Assembly: GCA_016177925.1 (NCBI GenBank)
Contig: JACOUH010000243.1
Span: forward strand, 1 to 64,000
Source of the DNA: Planctomycetota bacterium
GTDB lineage: Bacteria; Planctomycetota; Planctomycetia; Gemmatales; Gemmataceae
Direction: 5' to 3'
DNA length: 64,000 nucleotides
Positions 51,693 to 60,170 of the stretch are shown piece by piece (the stretch's first letter is position 1; each line of letters starts with the position of its first letter). A program made the translations under genes and the position numbers. Below the pieces are notes generated by a model that made no database searches, had not been told where the DNA came from, and saw only the letters and a program-made list of their open reading frames with translations.

Positions 51693-52943
51693 ATGCCGAA
51701 AGGCGTTGAGCACAAGACCCTGCTCTGCACAGCCGACCGGCTGTTCGACGGCACCGGGACGGCCGCTCTCTCTCATCCGGTCGTTCGCATCAGCGGAGAG
51801 CGCGTCGAGGCGGTCGGCACCGGGCAGTTCCCACCCGTGGCGAGCGGCGCCCAACGCTTTGACTTCCCCGGCTGCACCATCCTGCCCGGCCTCATCGATA
51901 CGCACGTTCACCTCGTTTTCTCCGCCCTGCACAGTCACGCTGCCATCATCGAGCAGGTGACCGGTGAGACAGACGCACAGTTGCTGCAGCGAGCCCTGGC
52001 GAACGCCCGGGCGGCCCTGCACGCCGGCGTTACGACGGTGCGCGATTGCGGCGGCCGTGGTCGTGTCATCCAGGAGGTGCGCGACTGCATCCGGCGCGGC
52101 GACGCGGAGGGCGCAGACGTCCTGGCATGTGGCGCGCCGATCACCACGCGGACCGGACACTGCCACTGGCTCGGCCTCGTCGCCGATACCCCGCAGGAGG
52201 TCCGCTCCGCCGCGGAGCGAATGCTCGCCGAGGGCGCCGACTTCTTGAAGGTGATGGCCACCGGCGGCAACATGACCCCCTCTTCGGACCCGATGAGGGC
52301 GCAATACGATTCCCAGACGCTGACAGCGGTCGCCGACCTCGGCCGGCGGGCGCGGCGGCACACGGCCGCTCACGTCCTGAGTCAGGCGGGGCTGCCGGCC
52401 GCCATCGCCGCTCGTGTCCGCACCATCGAACACTGCGACTGGCGCGTCGAGGTGGACCGCCACCAGTTCAACCCCGAGGCCGCCCGGCGGCTGATTGACC
52501 AGGACCAGTACATCGGCCTGACCATGGGCGGCATGACGCGGCGGGCCTTCCTGGGACGGGCGGTGATCGACGACAGCGGGCCGGTGCGCCGTCTCGACGC
52601 GCGCTTTGCCTGCGAGCGGCAGATGATCGAGTTCGGGGTCCCTTTCACGCTGCACTCGGATGCGGGGGTGCGCTGGACGCCGATCGACCGCTTTGCGCTC
52701 GGACTGCGGGCAGCAGTGGTCGAACTGTGCCTGAGTCCCGCCGAGGCGATCGTGGCGGCGACGCGGACCGCTGCCGAGGCGCTCGGTCTCGACGATCGTG
52801 GCGTGCTGTTGCCGGGCCGCCGGGCCGATCTGCTCGTCGTCGAGGGGAACCCGTTGCGCGACCCAGCCTGCCTGGAGGACGTCCGTGCCGTGATGAAGGC
52901 CGGCCGCTGGGTGTCCCTGGGAGGGGCGGCACCGTTTGTGTGA
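51693..52943 (+). CDS. Amidohydrolase family protein
   Basis: This 416-residue cytosolic enzyme has the TIM-barrel amidohydrolase fold. The first metal motif is LIDTHVHLVF (HxH) near residue 66. FLKVMATGG near residue 183 holds the usual Lys bridging position, HTAAHVLSQAG and RTIEHCDW give the His of strands 5 and 6, and LHSDAGVRWTP supplies the final Asp. The small beta-sandwich is formed by the first 55 and last 60 residues (PGRRADLLVVEGNPL). The best fit is with the imidazolonepropionase/prolidase-like branch. The start at 51693 adjoins a GTG at 51690; GGGGAATTCAG lies upstream. Substrate unknown. Confidence 0.85.
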   Translation: MPKGVEHKTLLCTADRLFDGTGTAALSHPVVRISGERVEAVGTGQFPPVASGAQRFDFPGCTILPGLIDTHVHLVFSALHSHAAIIEQVTGETDAQLLQRALANARAALHAGVTTVRDCGGRGRVIQEVRDCIRRGDAEGADVLACGAPITTRTGHCHWLGLVADTPQEVRSAAERMLAEGADFLKVMATGGNMTPSSDPMRAQYDSQTLTAVADLGRRARRHTAAHVLSQAGLPAAIAARVRTIEHCDWRVEVDRHQFNPEAARRLIDQDQYIGLTMGGMTRRAFLGRAVIDDSGPVRRLDARFACERQMIEFGVPFTLHSDAGVRWTPIDRFALGLRAAVVELCLSPAEAIVAATRTAAEALGLDDRGVLLPGRRADLLVVEGNPLRDPACLEDVRAVMKAGRWVSLGGAAPFV

Positions 52944-53053
52944 CAGCCTCTTGTCCCTCCCTCACGCATTTGGTACATTCAAAACCTCTCATCACATGTG
53001 CTTGCCCATCGAGGGCGACGTGACGAAGAGCCCGGTCTTCGGGAGTTGTGCTG

Positions 53054-55135
53054 GTGCCGCCCGATCCTGCCACAGCTGACGACCCGCGGAGCGCGCTGCA
53101 GCACGCCTGTGCCGAGCTGGAGCGGCGCCTTCGTGCCGGCGAGGACTGTCACGCCGAGCAACTGCTCGCGGACTATCCTGGCCTCGCCTCCGACCCCGAT
53201 TGCGCCCTCGAGTTGGTGCAGGCCGAATGGCTCGCTCGCAAGGCGCTGGGACGCTCTGGCCCGCCCGAGGACTGGTTCACTCGTTTTCCCCAGTGGCGCG
53301 AGTCGCTGAAGCGCTGGCTCGACAGGGATGGCCCGCTACCGGGCAGCACTGCCGACAGCGAACGCACCGTCCCGGCGAGTAACTCCCCGCCCCGGCACCC
53401 CAACCTGCCCCTGCCGGAGCAAACGCTCGACGACCTGGAGGTGCGCGGCGAGATCGGCCACGGCGGCATGGGCAACGTCTACCGCGCCTGGGACCCGATT
53501 CTGAAGCGCGAGGTGGCGCTGAAGAAGATTCGCACGGGCACGCTGGCCACGCCCGAGCAGGTCCACCGCTTCTACCGCGAGGCGCGGGCGGCGGCCCGGT
53601 TGCAGCACCCCAACATCCTGCCGATCCACGGCATGGGGCTGCACCGTGGCGAACACTGCTTCACCATGCCGTTGGTGACCGGCGGTTCCCTCGCCGACCG
53701 GGGCAGCCGCGACAGCGGGTCGGGTCGCTCCGCCGCCGACCCGCGCGGTGCCGTCGCCCTGGTCGAGAAAGTGGCGCGGGCGGTGCAGCACGCTCACCAC
53801 AAGGGCATCATCCACCGCGATCTCAAGCCCGGCAACATCTTCCTCGACGACTGCGGCGAGCCGCTCGTCGGCGACTTCGGCCTCGCCAAGTTCAGCGACC
53901 CCGGCGCCGAGGTGACGCTACCGGGCCAGGTGCTCGGCACGCCCGCCTACATGGCCCCTGAACAGGCTGCCGGCCAGGTCTGGAAGGTCGGCCCCGGCAG
54001 CGATATCTATAGTCTCGGTGTTATCCTCTTCGAGCTGCTCACCGGGCGACGACCCTTCGAGGGCAAGAAGTCGGAGGAGGTCCTGCGGCAGGTCCTGACG
54101 AAGTCGCCGCCACGGCTACGCGAACTGCGTCCTGGCCTGGACCGCGGCCTGGAGGCGATCGTCCTGCGCTGCCTCGAGCGCGAGCCCGAGCACCGCTACG
54201 CCACCGCCGCGGCGCTGGCCGACGACCTGGGACGCTGGCTGCACGGCAGGCCGGTCCGCGCCCTCCGCCTGCCCTGGTTCGCCCCGCCCTGGCGAGCAGG
54301 CCGAGGGCGGTATGCCACCATCGCGGTCCTGCTCCTCTTCTTGACGGCGCTGGTCGTCTTGCTCCCCGGCACTCGCTCCTCATCGTCCCCCGCCACGACA
54401 CAGCCGAAGGGCGACCCCCAAGCGGAGGACGTGCAGGCTGCGCTGCAGCGGGAGCTGGCAGCCGGACGGAAGGTCATGCTGCTCGGGCCAGACGGAAAGC
54501 CGCGCTGGCACCGCTTCCTCACTGAGAAACGGCGCTTACCTGCCGCCGCCCGTCCGGGCGATTCTTTCCGCCTGGAGGCGTGGGACGTCACCCTGATGGA
54601 GCTGCTGCCGACCCCCGGCACGTCCGCGTACCGCTTCGAGGCGGAGGTCCAGCACGAGCAGAGCAACCAGGGGAGGGCAGGGATCTTCTTCGCGGCCCGC
54701 GAGTCCCGCGCCGGGTCCGGTGAATTCTCCTTCTGCACTCTGGCTTATGCCAGTCAGGGCAAGCAGGCTGGCGAATGGCGTTTCTGGCGCCACCGCTACG
54801 CCGAGGCAGGGACCGTCCCCCACGGCCTCAATCTCCCCAGTTCACCGCTGCTGAGCGGCCGGCCGCCTGACCTAAAGCCGGGCAGCAACTCCTGGCGCAG
54901 GCTGGCGATCGAAGTCAGGCCGCGCGAGGTTCGCGTCTTCTGGGAAGACGATCCTGTGCGGGGGATCTCTTGCAAAGCGTTGGAACGACGGACGAGGATC
55001 GTGCTCACCCGGCCCGACTTCCCCCAACTCGGGCCTCTCCCGCCGTTCGACATCCGCGGCAGCCTCGGGCTCTACGTCGACGGCGGCATTGCCTGGTTCA
55101 AGAACGTTGCAGTGACTCCCTTGGCCGATAAGTAA
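53054..55135 (+). CDS. Ser/Thr protein kinase with planctomycete N-domain and C-terminal lectin-like domain (copy 1)
   Basis: In this 693-residue protein, residues 1-92 are a conserved helical domain with ELERRLRAGEDC, YPGLASDPD and RFPQWRESLKRWLD. The kinase domain (128-400) has the G-loop GHGGMGNVY, Lys157/158 in VALKKI, IIHRDLKPGNI, DFGLAKF and GTPAYMAPEQ, all intact. One membrane helix lies at about 416-435 (YATIAVLLLFLTALVVLLP), followed by an extracytoplasmic beta-sandwich (540-690) that ends SLGLYVDGGIAWFKNVAV. GTG at 53054 is preferred because it has GGGAG eight bases upstream and matches the start of copy 2. The next gene starts 24 bases after the stop. Confidence 0.88.
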   Translation: MPPDPATADDPRSALQHACAELERRLRAGEDCHAEQLLADYPGLASDPDCALELVQAEWLARKALGRSGPPEDWFTRFPQWRESLKRWLDRDGPLPGSTADSERTVPASNSPPRHPNLPLPEQTLDDLEVRGEIGHGGMGNVYRAWDPILKREVALKKIRTGTLATPEQVHRFYREARAAARLQHPNILPIHGMGLHRGEHCFTMPLVTGGSLADRGSRDSGSGRSAADPRGAVALVEKVARAVQHAHHKGIIHRDLKPGNIFLDDCGEPLVGDFGLAKFSDPGAEVTLPGQVLGTPAYMAPEQAAGQVWKVGPGSDIYSLGVILFELLTGRRPFEGKKSEEVLRQVLTKSPPRLRELRPGLDRGLEAIVLRCLEREPEHRYATAAALADDLGRWLHGRPVRALRLPWFAPPWRAGRGRYATIAVLLLFLTALVVLLPGTRSSSSPATTQPKGDPQAEDVQAALQRELAAGRKVMLLGPDGKPRWHRFLTEKRRLPAAARPGDSFRLEAWDVTLMELLPTPGTSAYRFEAEVQHEQSNQGRAGIFFAARESRAGSGEFSFCTLAYASQGKQAGEWRFWRHRYAEAGTVPHGLNLPSSPLLSGRPPDLKPGSNSWRRLAIEVRPREVRVFWEDDPVRGISCKALERRTRIVLTRPDFPQLGPLPPFDIRGSLGLYVDGGIAWFKNVAVTPLADK

Positions 55136-55159
55136 CTGCCAGCAAAGGAGATTGTCTTC

Positions 55160-55450
55160 GTGACAGTAACCGTAACCATTACCTCGCCGACCAACGGCTC
55201 CCAGGTAGGCACCACCTTCCAGGCAACAGGTACGGTCAGCCTCAACGGCGCCTCCAACATGCGTGCGTACCTGATCAACAGCACCGGCCAGCTGTTCTAT
55301 GGGCAGCGGCTCGACGGGGGGACGACCAACTGGGCGTTTCAGTTTACCGCCGTCCCGCCGGTGTGGCAGCACGGGGTGACGCTCATCGTCACCGGCGTCG
55401 ACGGCACCGACGTAGGTAGCGACTCCGTCGACATCCAGGTCGTGCCGTGA
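55160..55450 (+). CDS. Small Ig-like beta-protein, partner of kinase copy 1
   Basis: This 96-residue protein has no signal peptide or membrane helix. Alternating strands form an Ig-like sandwich: TVTITSPTNGSQVGTTF, the strand with LINSTGQLFYG, NWAFQFTAV and TLIVTGVDGTDVGSDS. GTG at 55160 follows AAAGGAG. It lies 24 bases after kinase copy 1, and a homologous gene lies 24 bases after copy 2. Identical spacing and shared strands (VT(I)(T/I)SP, (L/V)N(S/A)(T/D)G, (N/D)W(A/T)F(Q/N)F) show the pair was duplicated as a unit. A kinase substrate or ligand role is an inference. Confidence 0.8.
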   Translation: MTVTVTITSPTNGSQVGTTFQATGTVSLNGASNMRAYLINSTGQLFYGQRLDGGTTNWAFQFTAVPPVWQHGVTLIVTGVDGTDVGSDSVDIQVVP

Positions 55451-55493
55451 GGGTTGCTCGCCCGCGGTTCTGTTCTTGCGAAGGATTCCTGTG

Positions 55494-57641
55494 ATGCCCG
55501 ATCCCGCCACCGTTGAAGACGTGCAGAGCCTTCTCCGCCGCGTCTGTGCCGAACTGGAGCGGCGCCTCCAGGTCGGCGAGGACTGCCGCGCCGAGCAGTT
55601 CCTGGAAGCGTACCCCGGGCTGGCCTCCGATCCGGACAGCGCCCTCGAGTTGATCCGGGCGGAGTGGCTGGCCCGCAAGGCGCTGCGGCAGGACGGCAGC
55701 TCCGAAGAGTTGCTGGCGCGTTTTCCCCAGTGGCGGGAGTCGCTGCAGCGCTGGCTCGACCAGGATCCGGCACCGCTTGGCACGACCGATGGTGGGGTGA
55801 GGACCGTCGCCCAGCGTCGCGGCTGCCCGGCAGTGGAACCGGCCCAACCGCTGCCGGTCGCGGCCCAGTCGCTCGACGACCACGAGATCCGGGGCGAACT
55901 GGGACGCGGCGGCATGGGCGTCGTCCACCGCGCCTGGGACCCGACGCTGAAACGCGAGGTGGCGCTGAAGAAGATCCGCGCGGGCACCCTCGCCACGCCC
56001 GACGAGGTGCGCCGCTTCTACCGGGAGGCCGAGGCCGCTGCCCGCCTCTACCACCCCAACATCGTCCCGATTTACGGCATGGGGCTGCACGGCGGCGAGC
56101 ACTGCTTCACCATGTTGCTGCTGACGGGCGGGAGTCTTGAGCAGAACAAGCAGCGTTTCCAGGGCGACGCGCGGGTCGCTGTCCGCCTGGTCGCGAAGGT
56201 GGCGGGGGCGGTCCAGGCGGCTCATGCGAAAGGAATTGTGCATCGGGATCTGAAGCCCGCCAACATCCTCCTCGACGAGCGCGGCGAGCCGTTGGTCAGC
56301 GACTTCGGGCTGGCCAAGCTCAGTGACGTCCGCAGCGAGGAAACGCTGTCCGGCCAGGTGCTGGGGACGCCTGCGTACATGGCCCCCGAACAGGCCGCAG
56401 GGCACACGCGAGCGGCCACCCCGGCAACGGACGTGTGGGCCCTCGGCGTCATCCTCTACGAACTGCTGGCTGGCCGGCGTCCGTTTCACGGGCAGCACAC
56501 CGACGAGATCCTGCGCCAGATCGCGCGGGCCGATCCGCCGCGACTGCACTGCCCGCACGGGCTCGAACGCGACCTGGAAACCATCGTCAACAAGTGCCTG
56601 GAGAAAGACCCGGCTTGTCGTTACGAGTCCGCCGGGGCGCTGGCGGACGACCTGCACCATTGGCAGGCCCACGAGCCGATCGGGGCCCGGCCGCGGCCCT
56701 GGTATCAGCGCCTAGGGCGCTCCTTTGGGCGATATTTCGGGTCGGGGAAGATCGCGTCCCTGCTACTGGGGCTCGTGCTGGTGGGTGCGGGACTGTTAGC
56801 GACCCTCCCGCCGGCCGCAGCTCCCTCGACAGGACTGGAGCCTCCGCAACAGCGGGAGGCACTGGCCCTGGCGGCCCTCCAGCGCGACCTCGCCGCCGGG
56901 AAGACGGTCACCCTGGTGAGTGACAAGGGCGTCCCAGACTGGTATCAATGGCGGACGGAGAAGACGCGGCCCCGCCTGGCGCGGCAGCGTAGTGTCCCCG
57001 TGGGCGTCGAATCCTGGACCATCTGCCTGCTCGAGTTGTTGCCGAGCACGCCGCCCCACTTCGTTCTGAGCGGGGAGGTGCAGCTCGTCGCAACGAACAA
57101 CGGATCGGCCGGCCTCTACTTGTTCGGCGAGGAGCGGCTGACCCCGGACGGCCCGCAGCACCATTTCTGCGCGCTGACAGTCGCTGGCCGGCCGGCGGCG
57201 GCACCCGCTTGGGGGGCGGCGGCCGGCTGGGGCGCGGTGGTCGCCCAGTCGGTCACCGACAAGGGGGCGGCCAGCGAGTTCAGACTGTTTTTCGACCGCT
57301 ACCGCGAGATCGACCGCGACCGCCCCCACGACCGGCGCCGCCTCTCCCTGAGAAGGGCCCCTGTCCCCCTGGGCAAACCCGGCTCCGACGGGTGGTGCCG
57401 GTTGGACGTGGAAGCCACCCTGCCCCTGCTGACCGTCCGAGTAAACGGCCGCCTGCTCCGCCGCCTCCCCCGCGGCGAACAGGACGGGTACGTCCGCCTC
57501 TGGTGGGCGGACCTGCACCGCGAGATGGCCCCCGCTCCGCCGCCTCCGCCCTACGCTCCCGGCGGCGCCCTCGGTCTGTTCGTGGAACGAGGCACAGCTC
57601 GCTTTCGGAACGTTATCGTTCAACCGCTTCCCGAGCGGTGA
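55494..57641 (+). CDS. Ser/Thr protein kinase with planctomycete N-domain and C-terminal lectin-like domain (copy 2)
   Basis: This 715-residue protein is paralogous to the gene at 53054 along its length. The N-domain (1-92) has ELERRLQVGEDC and FPQWRESLQRWLD. The kinase (130-400) has GRGGMGVVHRAWD, LKREVALKKI, IVHRDLKPANILL, VSDFGLAKL and GTPAYMAPEQ, all intact. A helix at about 427-447 (IASLLLGLVLVGAGLLATLP) spans the membrane, and a beta-sandwich tail has LQRDLAAGKTVTL and LGLFVERGTARFRNVIV as in copy 1. ATG at 55494 is 43 bases after the small beta-protein of copy 1, so all four genes are likely one transcript. Kinase target unknown. Confidence 0.88.
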   Translation: MPDPATVEDVQSLLRRVCAELERRLQVGEDCRAEQFLEAYPGLASDPDSALELIRAEWLARKALRQDGSSEELLARFPQWRESLQRWLDQDPAPLGTTDGGVRTVAQRRGCPAVEPAQPLPVAAQSLDDHEIRGELGRGGMGVVHRAWDPTLKREVALKKIRAGTLATPDEVRRFYREAEAAARLYHPNIVPIYGMGLHGGEHCFTMLLLTGGSLEQNKQRFQGDARVAVRLVAKVAGAVQAAHAKGIVHRDLKPANILLDERGEPLVSDFGLAKLSDVRSEETLSGQVLGTPAYMAPEQAAGHTRAATPATDVWALGVILYELLAGRRPFHGQHTDEILRQIARADPPRLHCPHGLERDLETIVNKCLEKDPACRYESAGALADDLHHWQAHEPIGARPRPWYQRLGRSFGRYFGSGKIASLLLGLVLVGAGLLATLPPAAAPSTGLEPPQQREALALAALQRDLAAGKTVTLVSDKGVPDWYQWRTEKTRPRLARQRSVPVGVESWTICLLELLPSTPPHFVLSGEVQLVATNNGSAGLYLFGEERLTPDGPQHHFCALTVAGRPAAAPAWGAAAGWGAVVAQSVTDKGAASEFRLFFDRYREIDRDRPHDRRRLSLRRAPVPLGKPGSDGWCRLDVEATLPLLTVRVNGRLLRRLPRGEQDGYVRLWWADLHREMAPAPPPPPYAPGGALGLFVERGTARFRNVIVQPLPER

Positions 57642-57665
57642 AACTCTTTCCTACGGAGAGCACTC

Positions 57666-58025
57666 ATGGCGAAAAAATGGTACGTCAAGAGTAGTCGCAC
57701 AATCACCATCACGAACAAGGACCTCAAGCCCGCCCTGAGCGTGACCATCATCAGCCCGCTCGACGACCTCAGCCAGCAACCGAACAATCCCTTCGTCGCC
57801 GTGGCGACTGTCACCGGAGCAAGCACTCCCCCGACCGCGTGGCTGGTCAATGCGGACGGCACCCGGATCAATCCTTCATCGATGTCGCAGTCGGGGAATG
57901 ACTGGACGTTCAACTTCGGCACCGCCGCGAACCCGATCCCGGCCGGCTACTACCTCCTCACCGTGACGGCCACAAACCCCCCCAACACGGCGAGCGATAC
58001 CATTCCTGTCCTCGTCAAGGTGTGA
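57666..58025 (+). CDS. Small Ig-like beta-protein, partner of kinase copy 2
   Basis: This 119-residue protein is homologous to the 96-residue gene at 55160, with an N-terminal extension (MAKKWYVKSSRTITITNKD). Shared strands are VTIISP, AWLVNADGTRI and NDWTFNFGTA, then YYLLTVTATNPPN. There is no export signal. It starts 24 bases after the kinase stop with a GGAGA site, the same spacing as in copy 1. Its last 76 bases overlap the antisense zinc-ribbon frame, which supports the view that the antisense C-terminus is not real coding sequence. Confidence 0.8.
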   Translation: MAKKWYVKSSRTITITNKDLKPALSVTIISPLDDLSQQPNNPFVAVATVTGASTPPTAWLVNADGTRINPSSMSQSGNDWTFNFGTAANPIPAGYYLLTVTATNPPNTASDTIPVLVKV

Positions 58026-58504
58026 TGCCAGTGAGCCGCGTCCACCGGGCAGAACGGCTTGGGTGCCAACGGTGGGGTGCCAACGGTGTCAGTTCGCTCT
58101 CGATCCCGATCACGATCGGGCGGTCTACGGTAGCCCCGAAGCGCAAGTCGAAGTAGTTCACCGCTACTGTCGTCGAGGACACGGACGGGGAAGTGGAAAC
58201 GTGGGGCAGAGCGGCGGCGGGAGACGGGCCGCCGGAGCGGGGCAACGCCGGGCAGCGCGACGGGACGAGGCCCCGGTGCCGGGTTCGGCTCCCGTTGCAG
58301 CTCGACCGGAGTAGTTTCCGCCTCCGGGATCGGCTCCAGATCGATCACGTCGAGGACAGGCTGTGCCGGCTCCGCGTCCTCCGGCTCGGGCGGCTTCGCC
58401 GTGAAGGTGTTCTTGCACTTGGGGCAGCGAACGAGGCGGCCCACATGATCCTCGTTCAGTATGAGCGCGCCCTTGCAGTGGGCGCAGCTGATCTTGACGA
58501 GCAT
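57950..58504 (-). CDS. Zinc-ribbon protein with degenerate C-terminus
   Basis: The ATG at 58504 opens a short zinc ribbon, VKISCAHCKGALILNEDHVG then RLVRCPKCKNTFTAKP, a CxxC...CxxC module like those of planctomycete MJ0042-type proteins. An acidic Pro/Glu linker (PEPEDAEPAQPVLDV) follows. After about residue 90 the sequence becomes Arg/Pro-rich with no clear structure, and the frame runs on to 57950 over the end of the opposite gene. The N-terminal module is well supported; the C-terminal part probably reflects a lost stop or a decayed gene. 184 residues as read. Confidence 0.5.
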   Translation of the reverse strand: MLVKISCAHCKGALILNEDHVGRLVRCPKCKNTFTAKPPEPEDAEPAQPVLDVIDLEPIPEAETTPVELQREPNPAPGPRPVALPGVAPLRRPVSRRRSAPRFHFPVRVLDDSSGELLRLALRGYRRPPDRDRDRERTDTVGTPPLAPKPFCPVDAAHWHHTLTRTGMVSLAVLGGFVAVTVRR

Positions 58505-58653
58505 GGTTGTCCTCGCAAGCGGATTCTCTCCCAATAGGTTGATGATACACAGTGGCAAATCGCTGGCCACAGGCTGTTCGCTCATCTTGCTGGTTCGCAC
58601 GCCGTCGCTATCGTACCCAGCAGCCCTCCCGCCTTTTTTCAGGACGGCACGCC

Positions 58654-60159
58654 ATGAATCCTCGTCTCACTCTCGCCGATCTGTTCACCCGCGCGCAGCC
58701 CGGGCACGCAGCGGTCATCCTGCCCGAGGATGGGTTCACGACAAGCTACCGCAGCCTGACAGTGCAGATCGAGGCGCTGGCGGCGATGCTGCGCGGCGTG
58801 CTGCGGCCGGGACAGGTAGTGGCGATCGTGCTGGCCAACGGGCTGGAGTATCTGGCGTCGTTCCTGGCAGTGGCGCGGGCGCGGCTGGTGGCGGCGCCGC
58901 TCAACCCGGCATACAAGCCCGACGAGGTCCGCTTCTACCTTGAGGACTCCGGTGCCGCGGCGCTGATCGTTCCGCCCGAGGCGCACCCGTCCCGCGACGT
59001 GGCCCGCGAGCTGGGACTGTCCGTCTGGAGCGCCACCCGCGACGGACGCGGGCAGGTCCGCGTCGAGGGGGTCGGGCTGGCGCCGACGGGCCTCGACGTG
59101 GAACCGCCACGGCCCGATGACGTGGCGCTGTTCCTGCACACCAGCGGCACGACGAGCCGGCCCAAGGGCGTGCCGCTGACCCACGGCAACCTGATGGCGT
59201 CGGTCGACAACATCGCGACACACTATCAACTGAGTCCCGCCGACACCGGTCTTGTCCTGATGCCGCAGTTTCATGTGCATGGGCTGGTCGGGTCAACGCT
59301 GGCGCCGCTGTACGCTGGCGGAACGATCGTCACTCCGCCGCGTTTCAGCGCCAGCGGCTTGTGGCCGGCGGTACGGGCGTATCACGTCACGTGGTACTCG
59401 TCGGCGCCGACGATCCATCAGATCCTTCTCGCACGAGCCGACAGCGACAGCGCCCCGGCGCAGAGCGGCTTCCGCTTCATCCGCTCGTGCAGCGCGGCGC
59501 TGTCGGGCCTGACGCTGGCCGGCCTCGAGTCGCGTTTCGGCGCCCCGGTGCTGGAAGCCTACGCGATGACCGAGGCATCGCATCAGATGACGTCAAATCC
59601 GTTGCCGCCGGGCACTCGCAAGCCGGGCAGCGTCGGCCGCGGGACGAACGTCGAGGTTGGCATCATGGACGAGGCGGGGAATCTGCTCCCGGCCGGGACG
59701 CAGGGCGAGGTGGTGATACGCGGGCCGAACGTGACGCACGGCTACCACAACAATCCCGAGGCGAACGCCACTTCATTTACCAACGGCTGGTTCCGCACGG
59801 GAGACCGCGGCGTGATGGATAGCGAAGGCTATTTGACGCTTATCGGGCGCATCAAGGAGCTGATCAACCGCGGCGGTGAGAAAATTTCGCCTTTGGAGAT
59901 CGACGCCGTGCTACTGGAGCATCCCGCGGTCGCGGAGGTCGCGACCTTTGCCGCGCCCGACCCGAAGTACGGCGAGGAGGTCCACGCCGCCGTGGTGCTG
60001 AAGGGCGAGGTGACGGCCGAGCAACTGCAAGCGCACTGCGGCGCGCGGTTGGCGGACTTCAAGGTGCCGAAGGTGATACACATCACGAAGGAGCTGCCGC
60101 GGACGGCGACGGGCAAGGTCCAGCGCCGGCAGGTGGCGGCGGCATTTCTCAAAAGCTGA
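58654..60159 (+). CDS. Acyl-CoA synthetase, possibly oxalate-CoA ligase
   Basis: This 501-residue adenylate-forming enzyme has the ATP/AMP signature LFLHTSGTTSRPKGV near residue 160, the AMP-binding YAMTEASHQM (near 305), the hinge TGDRGVMDSEGYL and GRIKELINRGGEKISP, and the C-terminal catalytic Lys in PRTATGKVQRR. Among fatty-acyl and oxalate ligases, FHVHGLVGSTLAPLYAGG and the following gene point to the Pcs60/AAE3 type that makes oxalyl-CoA. The next gene starts 11 bases after the stop and encodes a ThDP enzyme. Other substrates such as malonate or fatty acids are possible. ATG at 58654 follows AGGACGGCACGCC. Confidence 0.82.
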   Translation: MNPRLTLADLFTRAQPGHAAVILPEDGFTTSYRSLTVQIEALAAMLRGVLRPGQVVAIVLANGLEYLASFLAVARARLVAAPLNPAYKPDEVRFYLEDSGAAALIVPPEAHPSRDVARELGLSVWSATRDGRGQVRVEGVGLAPTGLDVEPPRPDDVALFLHTSGTTSRPKGVPLTHGNLMASVDNIATHYQLSPADTGLVLMPQFHVHGLVGSTLAPLYAGGTIVTPPRFSASGLWPAVRAYHVTWYSSAPTIHQILLARADSDSAPAQSGFRFIRSCSAALSGLTLAGLESRFGAPVLEAYAMTEASHQMTSNPLPPGTRKPGSVGRGTNVEVGIMDEAGNLLPAGTQGEVVIRGPNVTHGYHNNPEANATSFTNGWFRTGDRGVMDSEGYLTLIGRIKELINRGGEKISPLEIDAVLLEHPAVAEVATFAAPDPKYGEEVHAAVVLKGEVTAEQLQAHCGARLADFKVPKVIHITKELPRTATGKVQRRQVAAAFLKS

Positions 60160-60170
60160 GGAGCGAGGTC

